64,000 nucleotides of DNA, from positions 1-64,000 of the forward strand of contig NZ_CP034867.1 of NCBI RefSeq assembly GCF_005080965.1, written 5' to 3'. This document shows positions 26,015-36,279 of the stretch, one piece after another. Position 1 is the stretch's first letter. The number at the start of each line of letters is the position of its first letter. The DNA is from Buchnera aphidicola (Macrosiphum gaurae) (GTDB lineage Bacteria > Pseudomonadota > Gammaproteobacteria > Enterobacterales > Enterobacteriaceae). Both the position numbers and the translations under genes were made by a program. The notes under the pieces were generated by a model that was not told the origin of the DNA, ran no database searches, and saw nothing but the letters and a program-made list of their open reading frames with translations.

Positions 26015-27844
26015 TTATTCTACTGTTACTGATTTTGCAAGATGTCTCGGTTGATCAATGTCTTTTCCTTTTTTTAATGCAATGTAATAAGCAAGTAACT
26101 GCAAAGGTATTATATAAAAAATAGGTGCTATTAGTTCTTCTACATATGGAAGTTTTATAATATTCATATTATCTTCATGATCAAATTCTTGATCTGAAAA
26201 AACATAAATTAAACCTCCTCTAGAACATATCTCTTTAATGTTCTTCTTATTTTTCTCTAATAATGAATTTTTAGGAGCGATCATAATAACCGGTATATTT
26301 TTATCAATGAGTGCAAGAGGACCGTGCTTAAGTTCTCCAGATGGATATGCTTCAGCATGAATATAAGCAATTTCTTTTAATTTCAAAGCTCCTTCCATTG
26401 CAATTGGATATTGATTACCTCGTCCAAGATACAGTATATTTTTTTTGTTAGCTAATATATTAGCCACGTTTTTTATTATGTAATTTTTTTTTAAAATTTT
26501 TTCAATTCTAACAGGTAACAAATTCAAAGTTTGTACAATTTTTTTTGATATGCTGGTGTTTTCTTCTTTTACATTTATTATTTTAGCGACCAACATAAGT
26601 AAAACAGTTAGTTGAGTTGTAAAAGATTTTGTTGAAGCTACTCCTATTTCTAAGCCTGCTTTAGTTAGTATATAGAAATCAGATTCTTTCACTAAAGATG
26701 AACTTTCCATATTACATATGGTTAAGTTTCCTAGATATCCAAGTTTTTTGGAATATCTTAATGCTAATAATGTGTCCGCAGTTTCACCTGATTGTGATAA
26801 AGTAATTAGTAAACTTTTTTTTCTTACAGTTAATTTTCTTGAAGAAAATTCAGATGCAATTTCAACATCACAAGGAATATTCGCAAGTGATTCAAACCAA
26901 TGTTTAGAAACCATTGCCGCATTATATGATGTACCACATGCAACTATTTGAATGTTTTCTGTATTACAAAATACATCATTTGCTTCTGATGCTAATTCAG
27001 AAAAATATACTTTATTTTTATTTTTTAAACGATTTTTTAAAGTGTTGCGAATTGATTTAGGCTGTTCATATATTTCTTTTTCCATATAATGACGATACTT
27101 TCCTTTTTTTACTGATTTATATTCTGAATTGGATATGATTTCTTTTCGTTTAATAAAAAAATTGTCTTTATTGAAAATATTAATTTCTTTTTTTTTAACA
27201 ATCGCAATATCACCTTCTTCTAAGTATATAAAACGTTTTGTTACATGTAATAATGCGATTTGATCAGAAGATATAAAATTTTCTTCTATTCCTAATCCTA
27301 TAATTAACGGGCTTCCAGAACGTGCAGCTATCAATTTTGAAGGATTATTTTTGTCAATTACAACCATACTATAATTACCATCTAACTGTTTTATGCTATT
27401 TTGTATAACTTTTTTCAGAGAATTTTGTTTTTTATTTTGTTCCCAGTGTAATAAATGTGCAATTACTTCTGTATCAGTATCAGAAGAGAATATATATCCT
27501 TTTTTTTGTAAAAAAAGACGTAATATAGAATTATTCTCAATAATTCCATTATGTACAACAACAATATTTGAAGAAATATGTGGATGAGTATTTTCTTTTG
27601 AAACTTTCCCATGAGTAGCCCATCGAGTATGAGCTACACCAATATTACCAAGTATTTTTTTTTTGTTTGTTTTTTTTATAAGTTCATTAACTTTTCCAAC
27701 ACAACGAATTCGAATAATATTGTTTTCATTATCTATCACAGCTAATCCTGAAGAATCATATCCTCGATATTCTAGTTTTTTAATGCTGTCGACAAGAAAA
27801 TTAGCAACATTACGTTGTGTTACTGCAGCAACAATACCACACAT
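26015..27844 (-). CDS. glmS: Glutamine-fructose-6-phosphate aminotransferase (isomerising)
   Basis: GlmS makes glucosamine-6-phosphate from fructose-6-phosphate and glutamine, the first step toward UDP-GlcNAc and peptidoglycan. The protein has 609 residues as in E. coli. After Met removal Cys1 (MCGIVAAV) is the glutaminase nucleophile. The N-terminal amidotransferase domain is followed by two SIS sugar-isomerase domains (with [12 protein letters not shown], then the [19 protein letters not shown] block) and the C-terminal [13 protein letters not shown]. It lies downstream of glmU in the same order as E. coli, but the pair has moved away from atpC. Confidence 0.97.
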   Translation of the reverse strand: MCGIVAAVTQRNVANFLVDSIKKLEYRGYDSSGLAVIDNENNIIRIRCVGKVNELIKKTNKKKILGNIGVAHTRWATHGKVSKENTHPHISSNIVVVHNGIIENNSILRLFLQKKGYIFSSDTDTEVIAHLLHWEQNKKQNSLKKVIQNSIKQLDGNYSMVVIDKNNPSKLIAARSGSPLIIGLGIEENFISSDQIALLHVTKRFIYLEEGDIAIVKKKEINIFNKDNFFIKRKEIISNSEYKSVKKGKYRHYMEKEIYEQPKSIRNTLKNRLKNKNKVYFSELASEANDVFCNTENIQIVACGTSYNAAMVSKHWFESLANIPCDVEIASEFSSRKLTVRKKSLLITLSQSGETADTLLALRYSKKLGYLGNLTICNMESSSLVKESDFYILTKAGLEIGVASTKSFTTQLTVLLMLVAKIINVKEENTSISKKIVQTLNLLPVRIEKILKKNYIIKNVANILANKKNILYLGRGNQYPIAMEGALKLKEIAYIHAEAYPSGELKHGPLALIDKNIPVIMIAPKNSLLEKNKKNIKEICSRGGLIYVFSDQEFDHEDNMNIIKLPYVEELIAPIFYIIPLQLLAYYIALKKGKDIDQPRHLAKSVTVE

Positions 27845-27917
27845 ATTGATACCTTTTATTTTTTATTAAAATATTTTATTTTAAAAGTAAATATATTAGT
27901 CTGATAAATTATAAAAA

Positions 27918-29294
27918 TTATTTTTGATTGATTTTATGAGGTCGCGTCCAATTTTTTTTGTATTTTTGTTCTTTAGCATTATAAACTAAACAAGGTGTGT
28001 TCACATCTTTAGTTAAGGTAGTTCCTGCTGCAATAGTTGTATTTTTTACAATTTTTATAGGTGCAACTAATTGTGTATTAGAACCTACTAAAACATTATC
28101 ACCAATAATAGTTTTAAATTTATTTATCCCATCATAATTACATGTTATACTACCAGCTCCAACATTTACTTTCGAACCAATTTCAGAATCACCAAGATAA
28201 CTTAAGTGTTTTACTTTAGATTGTTTTTTTATAAAACTATCTTTAATTTCAACAAAATTACCTATATGAACATTTTCATCTAATAAAGTATTTGAACGTA
28301 AATGAGCAAATGGACCTATGATGCAATTTTTTCCTATTTTAGCATTTTCTATAATTGTATATGCTTGAATGTTAGTTTGACTATCAATAATACTATTTTT
28401 AATAATACAACCAGGACCAATTTTAACATTATCACCTAAAATAACATGATATTCCAGAATAACACCTGTATCTATTTCAATATTTTGACCGTGTTGTAAT
28501 GTTCCTCTAAGAAAAAAATGAGATGGATCTTTTATTATGACTCCATTAGCAAGTAAGTTTTTAATTTGTTTTTTTTGAAAAATATTTTCTAAAATAGATA
28601 ATTGTAATTTATTATTTATACCTAATATTTCTTCATGATTTGATGGTTGTACTGTTGTAATAAAACTACCTTCAAGATAAGCTAAAGAGACAATATTTGT
28701 CGCATAAAATTCTTGTTTGTTATTTTTTTTATCAATTTTTTCTAACCATCTTTTTAAATTTCTTCTTTTTGCTATAAAAACTCCTGAATATACTTCTTTA
28801 ATATTTTTTTGTTTATTATTTGCATCTTTTTCTTCTATTATGCCGATAACTTTTCCTTTTTTTCTTAAAATACGTCCATATCCATTAGGATTTTTTATTT
28901 TTGCAGTTAATAAACTGATTTTTGATTTTTTTTTAGATGTTTGTAGTTTTTTTATTGATTCAAGTGAAATAAATGGTACATCACCATATAGAACTAGTAT
29001 ATTTTCATTATCTGAAATTTTTTTTATTGCGAGCAGTATAGCTTGTCCAGTTCCTTGTGGTTTTTCTTGTATGACCCATTCAATTGGAATATTATGCGCA
29101 TTAGAAAATTTAATTTTTTTTTGAGAATTGTAAACTAGTATAATTCTTTTAGGTTTTATAGATTGTGCAGTTTGTATTACATGTTCTAAAATTGTTTTAT
29201 TTCCTAAACAATGTAATACTTTAGGATGATTAGATTTCATTCTGGTTCCTTTCCCAGCAGCAAGTATTACTACAATTATATCTTGTATTAACAT
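27918..29294 (-). CDS. glmU: Bifunctional GlcNAc-1-phosphate uridylyltransferase / glucosamine-1-phosphate acetyltransferase
   Basis: GlmU acetylates glucosamine-1-phosphate and couples it to UTP, giving UDP-GlcNAc. The protein has 458 residues. The N-terminal pyrophosphorylase domain carries LAAGKGTRM near residue 12, and YGDVPF and EEKDA follow. From about 250 there is a left-handed beta helix of hexapeptide repeats with the acetyltransferase histidine region (IGPFAHLRSNTLL). It is 73 bases upstream of glmS. Together with murB it shows that peptidoglycan precursor synthesis is retained. Confidence 0.96.
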   Translation of the reverse strand: MLIQDIIVVILAAGKGTRMKSNHPKVLHCLGNKTILEHVIQTAQSIKPKRIILVYNSQKKIKFSNAHNIPIEWVIQEKPQGTGQAILLAIKKISDNENILVLYGDVPFISLESIKKLQTSKKKSKISLLTAKIKNPNGYGRILRKKGKVIGIIEEKDANNKQKNIKEVYSGVFIAKRRNLKRWLEKIDKKNNKQEFYATNIVSLAYLEGSFITTVQPSNHEEILGINNKLQLSILENIFQKKQIKNLLANGVIIKDPSHFFLRGTLQHGQNIEIDTGVILEYHVILGDNVKIGPGCIIKNSIIDSQTNIQAYTIIENAKIGKNCIIGPFAHLRSNTLLDENVHIGNFVEIKDSFIKKQSKVKHLSYLGDSEIGSKVNVGAGSITCNYDGINKFKTIIGDNVLVGSNTQLVAPIKIVKNTTIAAGTTLTKDVNTPCLVYNAKEQKYKKNWTRPHKINQK

Positions 29295-29432
29295 AAATAC
29301 CCTTTTTGCAATATGTTATTAAATAAAATGTTTTTAATGTATTAATCTTATAAATAAAATGTTTATATATTAATTTATGTATATATAATATGTTTTTATA
29401 ATAAAATATATTATATTTTTTAAGGTTTTTTT

Positions 29433-30251
29433 ATGACTTATATTATTGCAGTAGATTTAGACGGTACCTTGCTTTCTTCAGAGAACAAAATAACAAAATA
29501 TACTGCAGAGATTATACGATTATTAATAGAAAAAAATTTTTATTTTGTTTTTGCTTCAGGTCGTCATTATATAGATGTCATGGAAATTAGAGATAGTTTA
29601 AAAATAAAGATTTTTATGATTACTTCAAATGGTGCTAAAATTTATAATTTAGATGATGAACTAATATTTAGTGATAATTTAGAAATAAATATTGCTTCGA
29701 CACTTTGTAGAATAGAATATTTAGATCCAGAAATTATCACACAAGTATATCAAAATAATAAATGGTATATAAATAACAATAAAATAGATAATAAATTTTG
29801 TCCTGCTCTTTCATCGTTAAAATATGAATATTTTCATCCAGACCATTTAGATTTTAATAATATTAGTAAAATTTTTTTTACAAGTAGAAATTTTCAGAAA
29901 TTATATGTTCTTAAAAAGAAAATTACTGACTTTTATGGTAGTAAAATTCATATCAATTTTTCAGTACCAGGTTGTCTTGAAATTGTATCCGGAACTACTT
30001 CAAAAGGTTATGGATTGAAATTAATATCTAATTTGCTAGGCATTTCTTTAAATAATTGTATTGCTTTTGGTGATGGAATGAATGATCAAGATATGTTAAC
30101 TATTGCTGGAAAAGCATATATTATGCAAAACGCAGATTCACGTTTAAAAGACATATTACCCCATATTGAAATTATTGGCAGTAATAATAATGATGGTGTT
30201 GCGAGATGTTTAAATAAAAATTTTATAGAAAATCATGAAAATATATCATAA
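29433..30251 (+). CDS. yigL: HAD-superfamily (Cof-type) phosphatase YigL
   Basis: This is a hydrolase of the haloacid dehalogenase superfamily, Cof type. The E. coli YigL counterpart acts on pyridoxal phosphate and sugar phosphates; the substrate here is inferred. The protein has 272 residues. Motif I is DLDGT with nucleophile Asp8 and acid/base Asp10, motif II is ITSNGA near 60, motif III is Lys in TTSKGYGLK near 190, and motif IV is FGDGMNDQDML. The yigL-metR-metE neighbourhood matches E. coli, with pldB and yigM lost. It converges on metR with only 13 bases between. Confidence 0.9.
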   Translation: MTYIIAVDLDGTLLSSENKITKYTAEIIRLLIEKNFYFVFASGRHYIDVMEIRDSLKIKIFMITSNGAKIYNLDDELIFSDNLEINIASTLCRIEYLDPEIITQVYQNNKWYINNNKIDNKFCPALSSLKYEYFHPDHLDFNNISKIFFTSRNFQKLYVLKKKITDFYGSKIHINFSVPGCLEIVSGTTSKGYGLKLISNLLGISLNNCIAFGDGMNDQDMLTIAGKAYIMQNADSRLKDILPHIEIIGSNNNDGVARCLNKNFIENHENIS

Positions 30252-30264
30252 GTTTAATAAAAAA

Positions 30265-31197
30265 TTAACATTTTTTAATAAAAATATTTTTTCTTAATAT
30301 ACTACGAATAAACTGCAAATGAGTAGAGACGTGCAAACGAATAGAATGAACAAAATTTTGGATAACTAGTTCTTTTTGTTCACCATTACGTATAGCTGCA
30401 TATAATCGTGCCCATATTCCATCTCCTATTCTTTTTGTTACGATCAAACCTTGACGTTCAAAGTTCTCTACCACCCAATGTGGTAGTGCAGCAATTCCCA
30501 TTTGTGCTGATACCATTTGAATTAAAAGTAATGTGTTATTAACATTTTTAAAAATAGGTATAATTCCAGATGGTTGTAAAAAATATTTCCATATGTCTAG
30601 TCTACGTCTTTGAATAGGATAAGTCATTAATATTTCAGATGCAAGATCTTGAGGTATGATATTATTTTCTTTTAACACAAGAGGATGATTAGGAGATAAC
30701 ACTAGACGTACTTCAAAATCAAATATTGGCATATAAAATAAATTACTTCGAGGTAATACTTCTGAAGTAAGTACAATATCGAGCTTGCCTTGTTGTAAAA
30801 ATGTTTGAGGATTAAAATTCATCTCAGAATAAAAATCTATGTCTATTTTTGGATATTTTTTTTGAAAAACTTTTAGTACTGGAGTTAACCATTGAATACA
30901 GCTATGACATTCAATTGCTAATCGAATTCTCATACAATGAGATTCTGTACATGATTGTATTGCTGTTTGTATTTTTGGTAATATTTCTTCAGATAATTTA
31001 AGTAAAATTTTACCCTTAATTGTAAATATTATAGGATTAGTTTTTCGAATAAATAATTTAAATCCTATTTTTTTTTCTAATTGGTTACATTGATGTGATA
31101 TTGCTGATTGTGTTTGATGTAGTTGAATTGCCGCTGCACTTAATGAACCATTATTTTTTAACGCTTGTAATGTTCGAAGATGTTTTATTTCAATCAT
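30265..31197 (-). CDS. metR: LysR-type regulator of methionine genes MetR
   Basis: MetR is a LysR-family activator that uses homocysteine as co-inducer and controls metE in E. coli. The protein has 310 residues. The N-terminal helix-turn-helix ([28 protein letters not shown], given here as a region at about 17-45) and the C-terminal co-inducer domain are intact. It is divergent from metE, the classic arrangement. It is one of very few dedicated transcription regulators kept in this genome. A near-consensus MetR site overlaps its own start codon (separate entry). Confidence 0.95.
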   Translation of the reverse strand: MIEIKHLRTLQALKNNGSLSAAAIQLHQTQSAISHQCNQLEKKIGFKLFIRKTNPIIFTIKGKILLKLSEEILPKIQTAIQSCTESHCMRIRLAIECHSCIQWLTPVLKVFQKKYPKIDIDFYSEMNFNPQTFLQQGKLDIVLTSEVLPRSNLFYMPIFDFEVRLVLSPNHPLVLKENNIIPQDLASEILMTYPIQRRRLDIWKYFLQPSGIIPIFKNVNNTLLLIQMVSAQMGIAALPHWVVENFERQGLIVTKRIGDGIWARLYAAIRNGEQKELVIQNFVHSIRLHVSTHLQFIRSILRKNIFIKKC

Positions 31198-31238
31198 GAG
31201 ATTCCTTCATATCAAGAATTAAGTATTTAAGCTTGATA
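31197..31238. promoter_or_regulatory. Possible MetR-binding region between metR and metE
   Basis: TGAGATTCCTTCA at 31197-31209 matches the MetR consensus TGAA-N5-TTCA with one change, and it abuts the metR ATG. Just beyond it, TATCAAG (31210-31216) and CTTGATA (31232-31238) form a 7-bp inverted repeat with a 15-base centre, a spacing like LysR-type sites. Both lie in the metR-metE divergent gap (31198-31340). Binding is inferred from motif and position only. Confidence 0.4.
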
Positions 31239-31340
31239 ATTTTCTTTAATACTAGAATTATAGAATATATATTTTATATAAAGCAATTATAAATTATTTT
31301 TACACTAAAAATCTCATTTATAAAACATAAGGTATTTAAA

Positions 31341-33617
31341 ATGACAATTTTAAATCATACTCTTGGTTTTCCAAGAATAGGTTTGAATCGTGAATTAAAA
31401 AAAGCCCAAGAAAAATATTGGTCTGGTGAACTTGCACTTAAAGATTTGTTATCAGTTGGTCGCGAGTTGAGAAAAAAACACTGGCAAAAACAAAAAGAGT
31501 CTGGAATTGACTATATCCCAGTTGGAGATTTTGCTTGGTATGATCATGTATTAACAACTAGTATGATGTTAGGAAATATTCCAGAAAGACATAATAATAT
31601 CACTAATTCTATTGATTTAGATTGTTTATTTCGTATTGCAAGAGGTTGTGCTCCAGATGTTTCAGCTTCAGAAATGACTAAATGGTTTAATACTAATTAT
31701 CATTATATTGTACCTGAATTCTATAAAAATAAAGTTTTAAAATTTTCTTGGACACAAATTCTAGATGAAGTTGATGAAGCGTTATTATTAGGATATAGAG
31801 TTAAACCTATACTTTTAGGTCCACTTACATATCTTTGGTTAGGAAAAGTAAAAGGGGAAAATTTTAATCGTCTTGATCTTTTAAAAGATATAATTCCAAT
31901 ATATAAATATGTTTTAACTGAATTATTTAAACGTGGTGTTGATCTTGTTCAAATTGATGAACCTACATTGGTTTTTGAATTACCTAAAAAATGGAAAGAT
32001 GCTTATTTTTACGTTTATAAAGAACTATTTGGAATCACAAAACTATTACTTACAACATATTTTGATAGTATTGAACACAATATAGAATTTATTCGTGATT
32101 TACCAGTTCAAGGTATTCATATTGATTTGATTTTTGGAAAGTATAATTTAACGGATTTTGTTTCTAAAATATCATCAGAATGGATCTTGTCTTTAGGTGT
32201 GATTAATGGTCGAAATATTTGGCGTTCTGATCTTTTAAAATGGTTTAAAATTATTAAATTAATTGCAAAAAATCATACAAGAATACTAATTGGTTCATCC
32301 TGTTCTCTTTTACATACACCAATTGATTTAGAAAAAGAAAAAAAATTAGATAAAGAAGTAAAAGAATGGTTTTCTTTTTCTGTACAAAAATGTATAGAGT
32401 TAGGGTTATTATCAAATGCTTTGAATAATAATGATATTAATGCAATTACGAAATGGAGTTTGCCTATTCATGAACGTAAATTTTCTAAAAGAGTACATAA
32501 AATTGAAGTAGAAAACCGTTTATCTAATCTTTCAATGAATACATATAAACGTTTAAATTCTTATAAAATTCGTGCTATAGAACAGAATAAAAAATTTAAT
32601 TTACCTATTTTACCTATTACTACCATCGGTTCTTTTCCTCAAACTATTGATATAAGAAAATTACGTCGTAATTTTAAATTAGGATTAATAACTAACGAAG
32701 AATATACAAAAGGCATTAAAATACATATTAAAAAAGTTATAAGAATACAAGAAGAATTAGGTATAGATGTTTTAGTTCATGGTGAAGCTGAAAGAAATGA
32801 TATGGTAGAATATTTTAGTGAACATTTAGATGGTTTTGTATTTACAGATAACGGATGGGTACAGAGTTATGGTTCACGTTGTGTAAAACCGCCTATTATT
32901 ATTGGAGATATTAGCCGTCCAAAACCAATTACCATAGAATGGTCTAAATATGCTCAATCTTTAACTAAAAAACCAGTTAAAGGGATGTTAACAGGACCAG
33001 TTACAATTTTATTATGGTCTTTTCCTAGAGAAGATATTTCATTGAAAAAAATTGCAACACAAATTTCTTTGGCATTATATGATGAAGTTTTAGATTTAGA
33101 AAAACAAAAAATAGAAATAATTCAAATTGATGAACCGGCATTACGAGAAGGTTTGCCTTTACGAAAAAGTTCTTGGTATGAATATTTATCTTGGGCTGTT
33201 GACGTATTTCGATTAAGTTCTTCAGGAGTTAAAAACACCACACAAATTCATACACATATGTGCTATTGTGAATTTAATGATATAATAAACTCTATTGCGT
33301 TATTAGATGCTGATGTAATTACAATTGAAACAGCTCGTTCAGATATGGAATTGCTAGAATCATTCAAAGAATTTAGCTATCCTAATGAAGTTGGTCCGGG
33401 AGTGTACGACATTCATTCTCCTAATATACCAAATGCCAAATTAATTACTATTCTTTTAAATAAAGCAATGAAATATATTCCTGTAAAACGTCTGTGGGTA
33501 AATCCAGATTGCGGTTTAAAAACAAGAAATTGGAACGAAACAATGCTAGCTTTGAAAAATATGGTTAAAGCAACGAAAAAATTAAGAGAAAAAATTAAAG
33601 AAAGTGATCTTAATTAA
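31341..33617 (+). CDS. metE: Cobalamin-independent methionine synthase
   Basis: MetE transfers a methyl group from methyltetrahydrofolate-polyglutamate to homocysteine, the last step of methionine synthesis. The protein has 758 residues against 753 in E. coli, as two fused barrels. The C-terminal barrel contains the zinc ligands in [10 protein letters not shown] and in NPDCGLKTR. The N-terminal [13 protein letters not shown] block is present. Together with metF at 50.1 kb, which supplies methyl-THF, it supports methionine provisioning to the aphid. AAGG lies before the ATG. Confidence 0.97.
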   Translation: MTILNHTLGFPRIGLNRELKKAQEKYWSGELALKDLLSVGRELRKKHWQKQKESGIDYIPVGDFAWYDHVLTTSMMLGNIPERHNNITNSIDLDCLFRIARGCAPDVSASEMTKWFNTNYHYIVPEFYKNKVLKFSWTQILDEVDEALLLGYRVKPILLGPLTYLWLGKVKGENFNRLDLLKDIIPIYKYVLTELFKRGVDLVQIDEPTLVFELPKKWKDAYFYVYKELFGITKLLLTTYFDSIEHNIEFIRDLPVQGIHIDLIFGKYNLTDFVSKISSEWILSLGVINGRNIWRSDLLKWFKIIKLIAKNHTRILIGSSCSLLHTPIDLEKEKKLDKEVKEWFSFSVQKCIELGLLSNALNNNDINAITKWSLPIHERKFSKRVHKIEVENRLSNLSMNTYKRLNSYKIRAIEQNKKFNLPILPITTIGSFPQTIDIRKLRRNFKLGLITNEEYTKGIKIHIKKVIRIQEELGIDVLVHGEAERNDMVEYFSEHLDGFVFTDNGWVQSYGSRCVKPPIIIGDISRPKPITIEWSKYAQSLTKKPVKGMLTGPVTILLWSFPREDISLKKIATQISLALYDEVLDLEKQKIEIIQIDEPALREGLPLRKSSWYEYLSWAVDVFRLSSSGVKNTTQIHTHMCYCEFNDIINSIALLDADVITIETARSDMELLESFKEFSYPNEVGPGVYDIHSPNIPNAKLITILLNKAMKYIPVKRLWVNPDCGLKTRNWNETMLALKNMVKATKKLREKIKESDLN

Positions 33618-33654
33618 ATCTATTTATTTTTGATTTTTGGAATATAATCTTGTT

Positions 33655-33703
33655 ATTAAATCATCTTTTAGATTATTTCAAAAAATCTAAATGATGATTT
33701 AAT
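33655..33703. terminator. Shared terminator hairpin between convergent metE and purH
   Basis: Twenty paired positions with a single T-T mismatch (33655-33674 against 33684-33703) close a 9-base loop. The stem sits between the stop codons of two genes that converge, so it probably ends both transcripts. Its stem is AT-rich but long, and T-runs are short on both sides. Confidence 0.6.
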
Positions 33704-33742
33704 TGTTATAAATTATTACATCCTTTGTAAATCAAAAAACAA

Positions 33743-35320
33743 TTAATGTTTGAAATGACGCTTATTAGTAAAAATCATTGCTATATTATATTCATTTGCT
33801 GCTTGAATGGTTTCTTTATCGCGTATTGAACCTCCTGGTTGAATTATACAACTAATACCAACAGAGGCAGCACTGTCTATTCCATCTCGAAAAGGGAAAA
33901 AAGCATCGGAAGCCATAGTTGCACCAATAACATTAAAACCGTGATCTTTCGCTTTTATATTAGCTAATTTAGTCGAATAAATCCTGCTCATTTGACCAGC
34001 TCCTATTGCAATAGTAACTTGATCACGACCATATACGATTGCATTAGATTTTACAAATTTAGCGACTTTCCAACAGAAAATAGCATCTTTTAGTTCTGTT
34101 GTTTTTGGGTTTCTTTTTGTAACAAAATTCCATGATTTATAATTTGTATTATAAGAATCATGTTCTTGTACAATTAATCCATTAGTAATTTTTTTTAAAT
34201 CTAGACCCATTTTATTTTTTTGTAACTTCCCAGTAACAAGTACTCTTATATTTTGTTTTTTTTCTAATATTTTTAGTGCTAAATCACTTATTTCAGGAAT
34301 AATAATAACTTCAACAAATTGTTGATCAATAATTTTTTGAGCAGTTTTTTCATCGAGTATATAGTTAAAAGCAATTACGCCTCCAAATGCTGAAATAGGA
34401 TCAGCATGGTATGCTAATAAATATGATTTTAAAATATTATTACTTACTGCTACACCACAAGGATTTCCATGTTTTACAATAACACACGCGGGTTTACTAA
34501 ATTCTTTTACGCATTCTAATGCTATATCGGAATCTGATATATTATTATATGATAAAGTTTTTCCTTGAATTTGATGTGCTGTGCTAATTGTTCCGGATTG
34601 GAATATATGTTTTTCTATATAAAAAGATGCTTTTTGATGATAATTTTCTCCATATCTTAAGTCTTGTTTTTTTATAAAAGAAAAGTTTATTTCTTGAGGA
34701 AAAAAATTATTTTTGTCATTTTTGTGAAAACTATTTTTTTTTGTAAAATATTGTGAAATAATTTTTTCATAAGACAATGTGTATTCAAATGCTTTAGATG
34801 CTAAAAAAAATCTTTTTTCGCTATTCATGGTATTATTATTAATAGAATTAATAATAAATTGAAAATCACGGATATCTACTATGATTATAACATTCTTATA
34901 ATTTTTTGCAGAAGCGCGTACAAGTGTCGGTCCACCTATATCAATATTATTGATAATATCATCTATGTTATTTTTGTTTATATTTTTTATTTTTTCAAAT
35001 GGATAAAAGTTTACGATAACGATATCTATTGGACAAATATCATATAATTTCATAATTTTCTTGTCTTTGTCTTTTCTTCTTAAAATACCACCCATAACTT
35101 TGGGATGTAATGTTTTAATTCGTCCATCCATTATTTCGGGAAATTTTGTATAATCTGAAATTTCAGTAACAAGTATATTATTTTTTTTTAAGATCTGAGC
35201 AGTTCCTCCTGTAGAAAATAAATTGATTTTATTTTTTATTAATGTTTTTGCTATTTCTAAAATATCTGTTTTATCAGAAACACTAATTAATGCATTTTTT
35301 ATAAGATGATTAGATGGCAT
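33743..35320 (-). CDS. purH: Bifunctional AICAR transformylase / IMP cyclohydrolase
   Basis: PurH carries out the last two steps to IMP: formyl transfer to AICAR, then ring closure. The protein has 525 residues. The N-terminal cyclohydrolase domain (ALISVSDKTDILEIAKTL, STGGTAQIL) and the C-terminal transformylase domain (KHGNPCGVA and SNAIVYGRDQ) are complete. purD, its E. coli operon partner, is not beside it. In a genome without the full de novo pathway the likely substrate is AICAR released by histidine synthesis, so this would be a salvage step. That is inference from known Buchnera metabolism. Confidence 0.95.
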   Translation of the reverse strand: MPSNHLIKNALISVSDKTDILEIAKTLIKNKINLFSTGGTAQILKKNNILVTEISDYTKFPEIMDGRIKTLHPKVMGGILRRKDKDKKIMKLYDICPIDIVIVNFYPFEKIKNINKNNIDDIINNIDIGGPTLVRASAKNYKNVIIIVDIRDFQFIINSINNNTMNSEKRFFLASKAFEYTLSYEKIISQYFTKKNSFHKNDKNNFFPQEINFSFIKKQDLRYGENYHQKASFYIEKHIFQSGTISTAHQIQGKTLSYNNISDSDIALECVKEFSKPACVIVKHGNPCGVAVSNNILKSYLLAYHADPISAFGGVIAFNYILDEKTAQKIIDQQFVEVIIIPEISDLALKILEKKQNIRVLVTGKLQKNKMGLDLKKITNGLIVQEHDSYNTNYKSWNFVTKRNPKTTELKDAIFCWKVAKFVKSNAIVYGRDQVTIAIGAGQMSRIYSTKLANIKAKDHGFNVIGATMASDAFFPFRDGIDSAASVGISCIIQPGGSIRDKETIQAANEYNIAMIFTNKRHFKH

Positions 35321-35429
35321 AATATATTTTCTTATTTTTAAAAAAATTAAATATTTTTTTATATTCAGATTATTTTAAATATATAATTATTTTTATTAAA
35401 ATGATTATTAATAGAATATTTATTTAGTG

Positions 35430-35446
35430 AGGGGCATTATGCCCCT
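35430..35446 (-). terminator. Hairpin downstream of the HU gene
   Basis: AGGGGC at 35430-35435 pairs with GCCCCT at 35441-35446 around the 5-base loop ATTAT, 23 bases after the stop of the HU gene and before purH on the same strand. It is GC-rich for this genome. No T-run follows on the minus strand, so it may protect the 3' end rather than terminate. Confidence 0.45.
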
Positions 35447-35468
35447 TGAAATGTGTTGTGAGTTACAA

Positions 35469-35741
35469 TCATTTAATTGCATTTTTTAATGTTTTGCCAG
35501 ATGTAAAACTAGTAACTTTAGTCGCGGGGATATGTATTTCTTTTCCTGTTTGAGGGTTTCGTCCTATACGAGATGATCTTAAATTAACTTTAAAAGTACC
35601 AAATCCAACTATTTGTACAGATTCGCCTTTTTTTAAAGAATCAATAATAGTTGACAATGTCGTTTCTAAAGTCAATTTCGCTTGTATTTTAGATAAATTA
35701 GATTTCTTAGAAATAATATCGATTAATTGAGTTTTATTCAT
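35469..35741 (-). CDS. hupA: DNA-binding protein HU
   Basis: HU is the small histone-like protein that bends and compacts DNA. The protein has 90 residues beginning [18 protein letters not shown]. The beta-arm signature [21 protein letters not shown] (residues about 46-66) ends with RNPQTGKEI. The purH-hupA neighbourhood resembles the E. coli hupA locus, so I call hupA rather than hupB; no second HU gene is in this window. AGGAAAAATA precedes the ATG. Confidence 0.93.
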   Translation of the reverse strand: MNKTQLIDIISKKSNLSKIQAKLTLETTLSTIIDSLKKGESVQIVGFGTFKVNLRSSRIGRNPQTGKEIHIPATKVTSFTSGKTLKNAIK

Positions 35742-36279
35742 TATTTTTCCTTTTTTTATTTAAATGTAAAAATTAATAATTTATTTAGATATTATTTTTA
35801 TAAATTTAGATGGAAAAATTTATATTAAAACTATTTTTTTTATAGTAAGTTTTTATGTGCGTTTTTTATATGAAAGAAGAATTATATTTCTTTTATATTA
35901 TATAATTTTTTATTAATTAAAAATTTTTATATTTATTAAAAACAATATAAAAAGAAAGAAGAATTAGTTTACAAATTCATTTCTGAAAGAAATTTAAATA
36001 TTTAATATATCTGAATATTATTAATAAAGAGATTACATGAAAACTATATATTTATTTTAAAAAAATTATTTTTTAAAAAATAATAAAATTAAATAATTCT
36101 GTATTTTGTTTTAAAATTGTCTTGTATATTCTTATTAAATTCAATAATTTTTTAAAAAAATGATTATTTTTATAAACTAGTTTAATATATTCATACAATA
36201 ATATGAAATTATTATATTTCTACTGTGGCTGCTTTTAAGAGCAGCCATAATTTAGATATATAAAAATATTAAAGATCAT
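35742..36279. other. Spacer between rpoC and the HU gene
   Basis: This 538-base AT-rich gap has no open frame or RNA gene that I can support. In E. coli the corresponding interval carries the thi operon, rsd, nudC, hemE and others, all lost here. A GC-rich hairpin at 36226-36247 near its right edge belongs to the end of the rpoBC transcript (separate entry). A minor 6-bp hairpin, ATTTCT-GAA-AGAAAT, is at 35979-35993. Confidence 0.5.
36226..36247 (-). terminator. Hairpin after rpoC
   Basis: An 8-bp perfect stem (TGGCTGCT at 36226-36233, AGCAGCCA at 36240-36247) with a 6-base loop lies 33 bases after the rpoC stop on the minus strand. It is followed by CAGTAGAAATAT rather than a T-run. It is likely the end, or end-protecting stem, of the secE-to-rpoC superoperon. 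Confidence 0.5.

Noticed and set aside
28717-29124. 135-codon Phe/Leu-rich open frame antisense to glmU
   Set aside because: It looks like a membrane protein only because Lys/Ile/Glu codons of the real gene read as Phe/Leu/Ser on the other strand.
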